Source: Arsukibacterium sp. UBA3155 | GTDB taxonomy: Bacteria; Pseudomonadota; Gammaproteobacteria; Enterobacterales; Alteromonadaceae | DNA: 64,000 bases | Direction of reading: 5' to 3' | Assembly: GCA_002364615.1 (NCBI GenBank) | Contig: DEYP01000016.1 | Location: forward strand, 124,001-188,000 | In this document: positions 17,966 to 26,405 of the stretch, one piece after another | How positions within the stretch are numbered: the stretch's first letter is position 1 | Layout of the letters: each line of letters begins with the position of its first letter | Translations under genes and position numbers: made by a program | Notes under the pieces: generated by a model | What the model saw: the letters and a program-made list of their open reading frames with translations, nothing else | The model's database searches: none | What the model was told of the DNA's origin: nothing

Positions 17966-20900
17966 ATGAATTACGCTGAATTGTTTTGCCAGAGCCATTT
18001 TAGTTTTTTGCAGGGCGCGTCTTCTCCAGCTGAATTGGTTACCCAGGCAGCGGCGCTCGGTTATCAGGCGCTGGCTATTACCGATGAGTGCTCGGTAGCC
18101 GGGGTAGTGCGGGCTTATCGTTGTATTAACGAGCAACAACTGGCGCTGAAGTTAATTGTCGGCAGTATGTTTAAACTGGATAAGTTGCAACTGGTGCTGC
18201 TATGTCCCGACAAGAACGCTTATAGTGAACTTTGCCGGGTCATTACCAATGCCAGGCGGCGCAGCAGCAAAGGCGACTACCAGCTAACCGAATGGGATCT
18301 GATGTCGGTTAAGCATTGTTTTATTTTATGGTTTCCCAGTGCTGATGACGACAGTGATCAATACTGGGCAAAGTGGCTGCAAAAGTATCAAACCGGTCGG
18401 CTATGGCTGGCGATGCGCCGGCACTTAAGCCATAACGAACAGGAGTTCAGTGATTATTGTCAGCAGTTGGCTTTGCAATACCAACTGCCGCTGATTTGCT
18501 GCGGTGCTGTGCTTATGCATGTGCCAGAGCGCCTGGCACTACAGCACTGTGTTAGTGCTATCAGGGTTGGTAAACCTATCCGGGAGCTTGGCCGTGAACT
18601 GCTCAGTAATGCTGAGCGCGCGCTTAGGCCCTTAGCCAAGCTGGCAAAATTATTTCCGCAAAATTGGCTTACCGAAACCAGCGCTATTGCTAAGCGCTGC
18701 AGTTTTAACCTGAGTGAACTGAAATACCAGTATCCGGCTGAGCTGGTGCCTGAGGGCGAAACGGCCAGCAGTTATCTGCAGAAATTAGTGCAAGAGGGCA
18801 GTAAAAAACGTTTTGCCGATGGAGTTCCACCACGAGTACAGGCATTAATTGATAAAGAGCTGACCCTGATCCGTGAGCTTAACTATGAATATTTTTTTCT
18901 GACCATTCACGATGTGGTGCAGTTTGCCCAAAGCCGCCAAATTTTATATCAGGGCCGTGGTTCTGCGGCTAATTCGGTGGTGTGCTATTGCCTGCAGATC
19001 ACCGCGGTTGATCCCCGCCAGATACAAGTATTATTTGAGCGTTTCTTATCAAAAGAGCGACAAGAGCCGCCGGATATTGACGTTGACTTTGAGCATGAGC
19101 GGCGCGAAGAAGTGATCCAGTATTTGTATCAGAAATATGGCCGGGAACGGGCAGCTCTGGCAGCAACGGTAATCAGCTATCGGTTTAAAAGTGCCTTACG
19201 TGATGTCGGTAAAGCTCTGGGTTTACCGGTTAGTCAGCTGGATTTTCTGATTAAAAATATTCAGCGGCGTGATTCGGCTACCAGCTGGCAGCAGCAGTTG
19301 GGCGCCCTTGGGTTGGACAGTAATAGCCAGACGACCTGTCAGCTGGTGCAGTTAGTGGAAGAGCTACGTGGTTTTCCAAGGCATTTATCGCAGCATGTAG
19401 GCGGCTTCGTTATCTCCGAAGGGCCGCTGTATGAACTGGTGCCGGTAGAAAATGCCGCCATGGCCGATCGCACCGTGATCCAATGGGATAAAGATGATTT
19501 AGAAACGCTGGAATTGTTAAAAGTCGACATACTGGCACTGGGAATGCTCACTGCCATTCGTAAGTGTTTCAGTCTGGTGCAGCAACATTATCAGCGGTCG
19601 CTCAGTATTGCCGGTATTAATGCACTGGGCGATGATCCGGCGGTGTTTCAAATGATCCAACATGCCGATACCGTCGGTTTATTTCAAATTGAATCGCGGG
19701 CGCAAATGAGTATGTTACCGCGCTTAAAGCCAGCGTGTTATTACGACTTAGTGGTGCAGATTGCCATTGTCCGGCCCGGGCCTATTCAGGGTGATATGGT
19801 ACATCCGTATTTAAAACGGCGAAATGGCATCGAGCCGGTTAGCTATCCATCACCGGAAGTGGAGCAGGTATTAAGCCGTACCATGGGCGTTCCTATTTTT
19901 CAGGAGCAGGTAATAGCGCTGGCGATGGTAGCTGCCGGTTTTACTGGCGGCGAAGCTGATCAGTTACGCCGGGCGATGGCCAGCTGGAAAAAAACAGGTG
20001 AGTTGTTGCAGTTTAAAGATAAGCTGATTAACGGCATGCTAAACCGCGGCTATCAGCTGGAATTTGCCGAGCGAATTTATCAGCAAATTTGTGGCTTTGG
20101 TGAATATGGTTTTCCGGAGTCGCATTCGGCCAGCTTTGCGGTGCTGGCGTATATTTCTGCCTGGTTAAAGCATTATTACCCGGCAGCGTTTTATACCGCA
20201 TTGCTCAACAGCTTACCCATGGGTTTTTACAGCCCTTCGCAACTGTTACAGGATGCAAAAAGGCACAATGTCGCGGTGTTGCCGGTATGTGTTAATGGCT
20301 CATTTTGGGATTATGATTTACAGCCGCAGTCGCAGGAATATGCTATCCGGCTGGGGTTACGCCAGGTTAAAGGGCTAAGTGCGGCTGGTGCTGCTTTATT
20401 GCTTAAACACCGGCCGGCAGCAGGGTACAGCCAGCTTAGTCAGGTACGTCAGGCGGGTTTAAACAGGGCTGATTTACAGGCGCTGGCCAGTGCTAATGCT
20501 TTGATCGCAATAAGTGGCGACAGGTACAATAGTCGCTGGCAACTATTGGATAAACAGCACAGCCTGCCGCTGTTTGCGGATGAAACAGAATGTAACCCAA
20601 TCGCTATAGCTGACGAAACTTTTAATACAAAAGCTCATCCGGCGTTAGCAGAAACATCGTCAGGCTATAACCTATCGACGCTGCAACGTGGCCAGTTAGC
20701 CGCACCTACCGCGATAGAAGAAGTACTGGAAGATTATGCCGCTACCGGCCTGAGCTTGCAGCAACACCCGATAGCGTTATTGCGCCAGGCAGGTAAATTG
20801 CCGCGCTCGGTTCCTGCTGCAGCATTAACTGAAGTGCGACATAAAAGTCCGGTGCGGATTAGCGGCTTGGTTACTCTGCGTCAGCGCCCGGGTACTGCTG

Positions 20901-21127
20901 CTGGCGTGACCTTTTTATCGTTGGAAGATGAAACCGGTACTGCCAATGTGGTGGTCTGGCTTGCTACCGCACAGGCCCAGCAGCAGGCGTTTTTAACCGC
21001 GCAAATACTGCAGGTTGATGGCATTTTAGAGCGGGAGGGCGAAGTGACTCATGTCATTGCCGGCCGCCTTACCGATTTAAGCGCTGAGCTGGCCGCATTT
21101 GCCACTAAGTCGCGGGACTTTCATTAG
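17966..21127 (+). CDS. dnaE2: Error-prone DNA polymerase DnaE2
   Basis: A 1053-residue C-family polymerase alpha subunit of the DnaE2 (ImuC) branch. The N-terminal PHP domain starts at NYAELFCQSHFSFLQGASSP with the ITDECSVAG motif; the His of the second motif (usually CHSxFS) reads QSHFS. The polymerase core carries the catalytic PDIDVDFE near residue 370 and GRGSAANSVVCYCL. GYGFPESHSASFA-like FGEYGFPESHSASFA follows, and the C terminus has an OB-fold (VRISGLVTLRQRPGTA). It performs translesion synthesis with ImuB. It is the last gene of the LexA-controlled cassette. GGAAGAAGCC precedes the ATG. Confidence 0.95.
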   Translation: MNYAELFCQSHFSFLQGASSPAELVTQAAALGYQALAITDECSVAGVVRAYRCINEQQLALKLIVGSMFKLDKLQLVLLCPDKNAYSELCRVITNARRRSSKGDYQLTEWDLMSVKHCFILWFPSADDDSDQYWAKWLQKYQTGRLWLAMRRHLSHNEQEFSDYCQQLALQYQLPLICCGAVLMHVPERLALQHCVSAIRVGKPIRELGRELLSNAERALRPLAKLAKLFPQNWLTETSAIAKRCSFNLSELKYQYPAELVPEGETASSYLQKLVQEGSKKRFADGVPPRVQALIDKELTLIRELNYEYFFLTIHDVVQFAQSRQILYQGRGSAANSVVCYCLQITAVDPRQIQVLFERFLSKERQEPPDIDVDFEHERREEVIQYLYQKYGRERAALAATVISYRFKSALRDVGKALGLPVSQLDFLIKNIQRRDSATSWQQQLGALGLDSNSQTTCQLVQLVEELRGFPRHLSQHVGGFVISEGPLYELVPVENAAMADRTVIQWDKDDLETLELLKVDILALGMLTAIRKCFSLVQQHYQRSLSIAGINALGDDPAVFQMIQHADTVGLFQIESRAQMSMLPRLKPACYYDLVVQIAIVRPGPIQGDMVHPYLKRRNGIEPVSYPSPEVEQVLSRTMGVPIFQEQVIALAMVAAGFTGGEADQLRRAMASWKKTGELLQFKDKLINGMLNRGYQLEFAERIYQQICGFGEYGFPESHSASFAVLAYISAWLKHYYPAAFYTALLNSLPMGFYSPSQLLQDAKRHNVAVLPVCVNGSFWDYDLQPQSQEYAIRLGLRQVKGLSAAGAALLLKHRPAAGYSQLSQVRQAGLNRADLQALASANALIAISGDRYNSRWQLLDKQHSLPLFADETECNPIAIADETFNTKAHPALAETSSGYNLSTLQRGQLAAPTAIEEVLEDYAATGLSLQQHPIALLRQAGKLPRSVPAAALTEVRHKSPVRISGLVTLRQRPGTAAGVTFLSLEDETGTANVVVWLATAQAQQQAFLTAQILQVDGILEREGEVTHVIAGRLTDLSAELAAFATKSRDFH

Positions 21128-21212
21128 CGGCTATTTGGCTATCACATTATTAACTTAGCCAGATAATCTGCTACAGTGCCGGCGTTATATTGTATCCGGG
21201 TGCATCATATCA

Positions 21213-21641
21213 GTGTTAATTCCTTATCTATCGCTTTTTGCCAGCGGCTTTATTGCCGCTACCTTATTACCTGCTTCGTCAGAATTGGTATTACTGGCAT
21301 TGCAGCAGCAGGGCTATGCCGTTTTCGGTCTCTGGCTGGCAGCGACCAGCGGCAATACCCTGGGCTCATGTGTTAACTGGTATCTGGGTAAAGAGTTATT
21401 GCGTTTCCAGCATAAACGATGGTTTCCGGTTAGCCCGGCGCAGTTAGCCAAAGCCGAAACTCAGTTTAAGCGTTACGGCAGCTGGAGCCTGCTACTGGCC
21501 TGGTTACCCATAGTCGGCGACCCGCTAACTCTGGTAGCCGGCACGTTAAGGGTTCGTTTTGGTTTATTTCTACTGCTGGTTACCCTTGGTAAAGGCGCTC
21601 GCTACGCGCTGCTGTTATTTCTGGCTAGCCAACTGGGGTAA
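21213..21641 (+). CDS. YqaA-family (DedA-like) inner membrane protein
   Basis: A 142-residue membrane protein of the YqaA branch of the SNARE-associated/DedA superfamily. Hydrophobic segments cover about residues 1-30, 33-55 and 115-140. The signature includes FIAATLLPASSELVLLAL, GNTLGSCVNWYLG and the glycine/arginine-rich RYGSWSLLLAWLPIVGDPLTLVAG. Related DedA proteins act as lipid carriers or proton-dependent transporters; the YqaA role is unknown. The likely start is a GTG at 21213. It is monocistronic. Confidence 0.8.
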   Translation: MLIPYLSLFASGFIAATLLPASSELVLLALQQQGYAVFGLWLAATSGNTLGSCVNWYLGKELLRFQHKRWFPVSPAQLAKAETQFKRYGSWSLLLAWLPIVGDPLTLVAGTLRVRFGLFLLLVTLGKGARYALLLFLASQLG

Positions 21642-21716
21642 ATGGTTTTTCTGTTGGCTTTATACGGGCAGATCCGTCATCATTAGCACACTTTTTTATA
21701 TTTGCGGGAAACCATT

Positions 21717-22109
21717 ATGGAATATCAATTAAGCCCTGAAGAATTAAACCGGATTGTGGCGCTGGATGCCGAGCAACGATACGACTACTTTATCCAGGCC
21801 GTGGCCGATTTAGAAGAAATCTGGATTTTAACTGATGAAGAAGGTTTTGTGCTGGTCAGCGCCGAAGAAGAGCGCTGCATTCCGGTATGGCCCCATGCTG
21901 AACTTGCACAGCAATGGATTGAAGGGGAGTGGCAACACTGCACTGCCAAGTCGATTGATGTAAAAACCTGGCTGGATAAATGGACTTCAGGTTTAATTGG
22001 TGATGATTTAGCCATTGCTGTATTGCCAGACGCCGATGGCCCGGGCGTAGTTGTCATGCCAGATGAATTGTCTGAAACCTTAATTGATGAAATGAGCGAC
22101 GACGCCTGA
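21717..22109 (+). CDS. DUF2750 domain protein
   Basis: A 130-residue acidic cytosolic protein matching DUF2750 in character: LSPEELNRIVALDAEQRYDYFIQAVADLEEIWIL, then a WPHAELAQQW segment and DVKTWLDKW. It has no membrane segment and no catalytic motif I recognise. ATG 21717 is preferred over a TTG five codons earlier because GCGGGA lies 7 bases before it. Its function is unknown. It converges with the 2-hydroxyacid dehydrogenase. Confidence 0.75.
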   Translation: MEYQLSPEELNRIVALDAEQRYDYFIQAVADLEEIWILTDEEGFVLVSAEEERCIPVWPHAELAQQWIEGEWQHCTAKSIDVKTWLDKWTSGLIGDDLAIAVLPDADGPGVVVMPDELSETLIDEMSDDA

Positions 22110-22138
22110 AGCTAAGGCGCTCGCTTCTGAAACATTAA

Positions 22139-23119
22139 TTATTGTATCAATTCGTTGCCGGTGGTATTACCGCCGGCAAATGCCATTAAATTGTCACTGG
22201 TAATACTGCTAATTTGCTGTAACGCCTCTTTGGTAAAGAAGGCCTGATGGCTGGTGATCAGCACATTAGGAAAGGTGAGTAGCCGCTTAAATACCTCATC
22301 ATCTATAACTTTTTCAGATAAATTTTCAAAAAAGATATCGGCTTCCTGCTCATAAACATCTAGCCCCAAATAACCAATTTTCCGACTTTTTAAACCTTCA
22401 ATTACGGTTTTAGTATTGACCAGGCCGCCGCGGCTGGTGTTAATCAGCATGACGCCATCGCGCATTTTTGCCAGCGAGTCACTATTGATCAGGTGCTTAG
22501 TGGCCGGGTTTAACGGACAGTGCAGACTAATAATATCACTCTGGGCATACAGCTCATTCAGGCTGACATAATGTCCTGCCAGCTCTGCTGCAGGCTCAAT
22601 GTCATAACATAATAGTTTGCAGCCAAAGCCTTTTAAAATATGGCTGGTGGCCAGTCCAATCCGACCGGTGCCAATTATGCCAACGGTTTTGCCATGCATA
22701 TTAAAACCCAGCAGGCCGTCGATAGCGAAGTTATCATCTCGTACCCGGTTAAACGCTTTATGCAGTTTGCGGTTTAGTGTTAGCATCATTGCTACGGTGT
22801 GCTCCGCTACCGCTTCAGGTGAATAGGCGGGCACTCTGGCAATCCGGATACCTAACGCTTTGGCCGTATCCAGATCCACATTGTTAAAACCGGCACAGCG
22901 CAGAGCGACCATTTCAATGCCCATTTCTGACATCTGCTGCAATACCTCTGCTGATAATTCATCGTTTACAAAGGCACAGATAGCATGACAACCCTGAGCT
23001 AACTTCACATTCAACGAGTTTAAGCGACTATCAAAATAACTGAATTGCAGGCTCGGATCCGCCCACTGCGCAAAGCCGTCCTGATCGTATTTTTTGGCAC
23101 TGAACACCGCAACTTTCAT
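22139..23119 (-). CDS. ldhA: D-2-hydroxyacid dehydrogenase (D-lactate dehydrogenase type)
   Basis: A 326-residue NAD-dependent D-2-hydroxyacid dehydrogenase, closest in feel to fermentative LdhA, which reduces pyruvate to D-lactate. The NAD site is VGIIGTGRIGLATSHILKGFG. Catalytic residues appear in INTSRGGLVNT (Arg region), YEQEADIFFE and ITSHQAFFT (His). Substrate specificity within the family is hard to read, so a related 2-ketoacid is possible. GGGAG precedes the ATG by 7 bases. It is codirectional with gpx but 81 bases downstream of it. Confidence 0.85.
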   Translation of the reverse strand: MKVAVFSAKKYDQDGFAQWADPSLQFSYFDSRLNSLNVKLAQGCHAICAFVNDELSAEVLQQMSEMGIEMVALRCAGFNNVDLDTAKALGIRIARVPAYSPEAVAEHTVAMMLTLNRKLHKAFNRVRDDNFAIDGLLGFNMHGKTVGIIGTGRIGLATSHILKGFGCKLLCYDIEPAAELAGHYVSLNELYAQSDIISLHCPLNPATKHLINSDSLAKMRDGVMLINTSRGGLVNTKTVIEGLKSRKIGYLGLDVYEQEADIFFENLSEKVIDDEVFKRLLTFPNVLITSHQAFFTKEALQQISSITSDNLMAFAGGNTTGNELIQ

Positions 23120-23200
23120 CTGTCACTCCCTGCATGCAACCCTTTTAGTTAGGCTAAGTGTAGATCAGCTACCGTTTTGATAATTAGCGCCAGATCAAAG

Positions 23201-23680
23201 TTACAGTAAATCTTCTACTGCCTGAGCAATGCTGGCCGGTTTAGTGCGAGGGGCATAGCGTTTTACGACATCGCCTTGTTTATTAATTAAAAACTTGGTG
23301 AAATTCCACTTAATCGCACGGGTTTTTAACAGTCCGCGGGCACTGTCTTTTAAATGCTCGAACAGGGGCGCCGCTTTTACACCATTGACATTAATTTTAG
23401 CCATAACCGGAAAGCTTAAACCGTAATTTAACTGGCAAAACTGCTGAATATCGCTATTGTCGCCGGGCTCCTGGCTGCCAAACTGGTTACAAGGAAAGGC
23501 TAAAATTTCAAAGTTACGATCTTTATACTGTTGATACAATGCTTCTAATTGCTGGTACTGTGGGGTAAACCCACATTGACTGGCGGTGTTAACAATAAGT
23601 ACTACTTTGCCGCGGTACGATGCCAGATCCACTTCCTGTCCCTGGCCATTTTTAACTGTAAACTGATGAATATTGGTCAT
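23201..23680 (-). CDS. Thiol/glutathione peroxidase
   Basis: A 159-residue peroxidase of the GPX family, BtuE-like. The catalytic tetrad is visible: Cys36 in NTASQCGFTPQY, Gln70 in FGSQEPG, and Trp125-Asn126 in IKWNFTKFL. The peroxidatic residue is cysteine, not selenocysteine, and bacterial members often use thioredoxin. No signal peptide, so cytosolic. GGGGAG lies just before the ATG. It is divergent from the beta-hydroxyacid dehydrogenase at 23801. Confidence 0.92.
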   Translation of the reverse strand: MTNIHQFTVKNGQGQEVDLASYRGKVVLIVNTASQCGFTPQYQQLEALYQQYKDRNFEILAFPCNQFGSQEPGDNSDIQQFCQLNYGLSFPVMAKINVNGVKAAPLFEHLKDSARGLLKTRAIKWNFTKFLINKQGDVVKRYAPRTKPASIAQAVEDLL

Positions 23681-23800
23681 TCTGCTCCCCGATTATGTTT
23701 TAAATTCTGTTATACGTTCCGATTGCTGGATCCGTCTTTCTTTTCCCTGACTAAGTTTGTAAGCTAACAACCTATCATTTCATAGCTATAAGTCATTTTT

Positions 23801-24682
23801 ATGTCAATTAAAAGCAAAGCTAAAGTCGCCTTTATTGGTTTAGGGGTAATGGGCTACCCGATGGCCGGGTATTTACAGCAAAAAGGCTATCAGGTGTGTG
23901 TCTATAACCGCACTGCAACTAAGGCAGCATCGTGGGTTAAACAATACGGTGGCAGTCATGCGGCTACTCCGGCACAGGCTGCAGCAGACGCTGAACTGGT
24001 GTTTTTATGTGTAGGTAATGATGATGATGTTCGTTCGGTGGTCTATGGCGATGACGGTGTGCTGGCGACCATGCAGAGGCAAAGCGTGTTAACCGATCAT
24101 ACAACGGCCTCAGCAGAATTAGCCCGTGAGCTGCACGCGGCCTGTTTAGCGAAAGAAGTTGGTTTTTTAGATGCGCCGGTATCCGGTGGTCAGGCTGGTG
24201 CGCAGAACGGTGCTCTAACCGTTATGCTGGGCGGCAATGCCAGCGATATGGCTAAGGCAGAAGCTGCCATTATGAGTTACTCCCGCTGTGCCAAATTACT
24301 GGGGCCGGCTGGCTCTGGTCAGTTAGCGAAAATGGTTAACCAGATTTGCATCGCCGGCGTGGTACAAGGCCTGGCTGAAGCGCTGAATTTTGCCCAGAAT
24401 GCCGGCTTAGATGGTGCGGCGGTAGTCGAAGTCATTTCACAGGGCGCAGCACAGTCATGGCAAATGCAAAACCGCTCTAACACCATGCTCAATGGCAAAT
24501 ACGATTTTGGCTTTGCGGTAGATTGGATGCGCAAAGACCTGGGCATCGCCTTAAACGAAGCGCGCAAAAATGGCAGCCACTTGCCACTGACCGCCTTAGT
24601 TGATCAGTTTTACAGCGAAGTACAACAACTGGGCGGCGGCCGCTGGGATACTTCCAGTTTGCTGGCCAGGTTAAAGCGCTGA
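23801..24682 (+). CDS. Beta-hydroxyacid dehydrogenase family oxidoreductase
   Basis: A 293-residue NAD(P)-dependent dehydrogenase of the 3-hydroxyisobutyrate/tartronate semialdehyde reductase family. The cofactor site is FIGLGVMGYPMAGYL, the substrate signature DAPVSGGQAGAQNG, and the catalytic-lysine segment GSGQLAKMVNQ. The Asn in CNRTATK after beta-2 (YNRTATKA) suggests NADPH preference, as in GLYR-type succinic semialdehyde or glyoxylate reductases, but this is only an inference. It is a paralogue of mmsB at 47756 and is not in the valine cluster, so a different aldehyde substrate is likely. Confidence 0.85.
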   Translation: MSIKSKAKVAFIGLGVMGYPMAGYLQQKGYQVCVYNRTATKAASWVKQYGGSHAATPAQAAADAELVFLCVGNDDDVRSVVYGDDGVLATMQRQSVLTDHTTASAELARELHAACLAKEVGFLDAPVSGGQAGAQNGALTVMLGGNASDMAKAEAAIMSYSRCAKLLGPAGSGQLAKMVNQICIAGVVQGLAEALNFAQNAGLDGAAVVEVISQGAAQSWQMQNRSNTMLNGKYDFGFAVDWMRKDLGIALNEARKNGSHLPLTALVDQFYSEVQQLGGGRWDTSSLLARLKR

Positions 24683-24771
24683 ATTTATTGTAAATAACTA
24701 AGCTTTTTCTTGCTAATTTTTGTGGCATTCGCCAAGATGTCAGCGTTTTTATTTTCGGTAAGATATAATTT

Positions 24772-25467
24772 TTGACTCAAAGTAACATTATTGACAACAA
24801 AATTGGTATTCAATTGCCAGAGGGCGTTAGTCTTACCCTGGTGCCTGCGGGCATTGCGGTAAGAACGGCGGCTTTTATTATTGATTTTATTTACCGGGCC
24901 TTACTTTTTACCGCTGCGGCGCTGATATTAGGTCAGGTTGGTCAGGCCGGTGAAGGTATCTTGCTGGTAATATTATTTGTCCTTAACTGGTGCTACTACA
25001 TTTTTTTCGAATATCGTACCGGCAGCTCTCCCGGTAAACGAAAAATGAAGCTTAAAGTAGTGGCCGATAATGGGTTACCCGCCGGGTTTTCCGCTATTGT
25101 CCTACGTAATTTACTGCGCCCGGTCGATATGCTGCCGCTTGGCTATGCACTGGGTTTAGTATCGATGGTACTAAGCCAGAACTTCAAAAGACTGGGAGAC
25201 TGGGCCGGTGGCACTATGGTGGTTTATCAGCAGCAGGTGCTACCCCTGCCAAAGATCACGGGACAGGCATTAACTCAGGCACCGCAACCGCTTGCCAGTT
25301 CAGAGCAGGCAGCAGTGTTAGATTTCTGGCTACGTCACGCCAGCTTATCTGAACAGCGACAACAAGAGCTGGCCGAGTTACTGATCAGCGCACTGGATAT
25401 AGAAACGGATGACAAGGTGGCTTATCTCTGTGCCCTGGGCGCCTATTATGCGGGTGAGAAAGCATGA
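24772..25467 (+). CDS. RDD family membrane protein
   Basis: A 231-residue protein with an RDD domain. The family Arg and Asp residues appear in AGIAVRTAAFIIDF, and GSSPGKRKMKLKVV and LLRPVDMLPLGYALGLV follow. It has about three membrane segments in the first 140 residues and a soluble C-terminal tail of about 85 residues. The start is probably the TTG at 24772, since no ATG gives the conserved N terminus. It is the first gene of a six-gene unit and overlaps the next by ATGA. Its function in the unit is unknown; RDD proteins elsewhere are linked to ion transport. Confidence 0.82.
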   Translation: MTQSNIIDNKIGIQLPEGVSLTLVPAGIAVRTAAFIIDFIYRALLFTAAALILGQVGQAGEGILLVILFVLNWCYYIFFEYRTGSSPGKRKMKLKVVADNGLPAGFSAIVLRNLLRPVDMLPLGYALGLVSMVLSQNFKRLGDWAGGTMVVYQQQVLPLPKITGQALTQAPQPLASSEQAAVLDFWLRHASLSEQRQQELAELLISALDIETDDKVAYLCALGAYYAGEKA

Positions 25468-26405
25468 AACAGTCTCAGTTTGTTAAACAGCGCGAGCCAC
25501 TGTGGCTGCAGCTGGAACAGGAGCTGAACGCCGGCAGTTTTACCCGGCCTGAGTTATTTCCCGCGTCGTATCGGCAACTTTGCAGCGATTTAAGCCTCGC
25601 TCGTAGTCGCCAGTATAGCCCTTTACTGATTGACCGGCTGAATCAGCTGGTTGCCGCAGGCCAGCATTATTTATATCAGAATAATCAACCGGTCTGGTTT
25701 GAACTACGCCAGCTTATCGGTATTCGTGCGCTTGAAGCTTGTTATCAGTTTCGCCGCTGGATATGGCTGAACTTAGCATTATTTTATGGCTTGGGACTGG
25801 CAGCAGCTTTATTTGTTTGCAGTTCTGCGGACAATATTAATTATTTTATGTCGGCTGCCGATCTGGAAAAGTTTACTGAGATGTATGATCCCGCCAGCAG
25901 CGGAACCGGACGCAAAGCGCAGTCAGATGTTCTGATGTTTGGCTTTTATATTTACAACAATATTGGAATTGCCTTTCAAACTTTCGCTGGTGGCATGTTG
26001 TTATGCGTTGGTGCGCTATTTTTTATTGTCTATAACGGTCTTTATCTTGGTGCTGTTGCCGGCCACATGATTAATATGGGCTTTAATGAACCGTTTTTCT
26101 CGTTTGTCATTGGCCATGGTTCAGTTGAACTGACCGCCATTGTACTGAGCGGTGCAGCAGGTTGCCGGCTCGGGTTCAGCCTGCTGGCGCCCGGTATTTA
26201 TAATCGCTTTACTTCGTTAAAGCTGGTGGCCCATCAGGTTATGCCAATCGTGGTTGTCGCTTTTGTTATGTTGGTGCTGGCTGCAGGCATTGAAGCGTTC
26301 TGGTCACCCCGTCTGCTTGCTGCTGAAGTAAAGTACACGGTGGGTGCGTTTTGCTGGGCGGCAGTGTGTTACTGGTTGTACCGGGGGACCGTGCTTGGAC
26401 GTTAA
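25464..26405 (+). CDS. SpoIIM-like (stage II sporulation protein M) membrane protein
   Basis: A 313-residue multi-pass protein of the SpoIIM superfamily. The N-terminal KQSQFVKQREPLWLQLEQEL and LARSRQYSPLLIDRLNQLV are the family opening. Five to six membrane segments follow, including FGFYIYNNIGIAFQTFAGGM and the FVIGHGSVELTAIVLSGAAG signature. In non-sporulating bacteria this gene travels with MoxR/DUF58 operons, as here. It overlaps the RDD gene by ATGA and the DUF4129 gene by 11 bases. Confidence 0.88.
   Translation: MKQSQFVKQREPLWLQLEQELNAGSFTRPELFPASYRQLCSDLSLARSRQYSPLLIDRLNQLVAAGQHYLYQNNQPVWFELRQLIGIRALEACYQFRRWIWLNLALFYGLGLAAALFVCSSADNINYFMSAADLEKFTEMYDPASSGTGRKAQSDVLMFGFYIYNNIGIAFQTFAGGMLLCVGALFFIVYNGLYLGAVAGHMINMGFNEPFFSFVIGHGSVELTAIVLSGAAGCRLGFSLLAPGIYNRFTSLKLVAHQVMPIVVVAFVMLVLAAGIEAFWSPRLLAAEVKYTVGAFCWAAVCYWLYRGTVLGR

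Noticed and set aside
26344-26394. Upstream ATG for the DUF4129 gene
   Set aside because: It would overlap the SpoIIM-like gene by 62 bases and add a Cys/Gly-rich segment unlike the family; TTG 26395 has a good ribosome-binding site.
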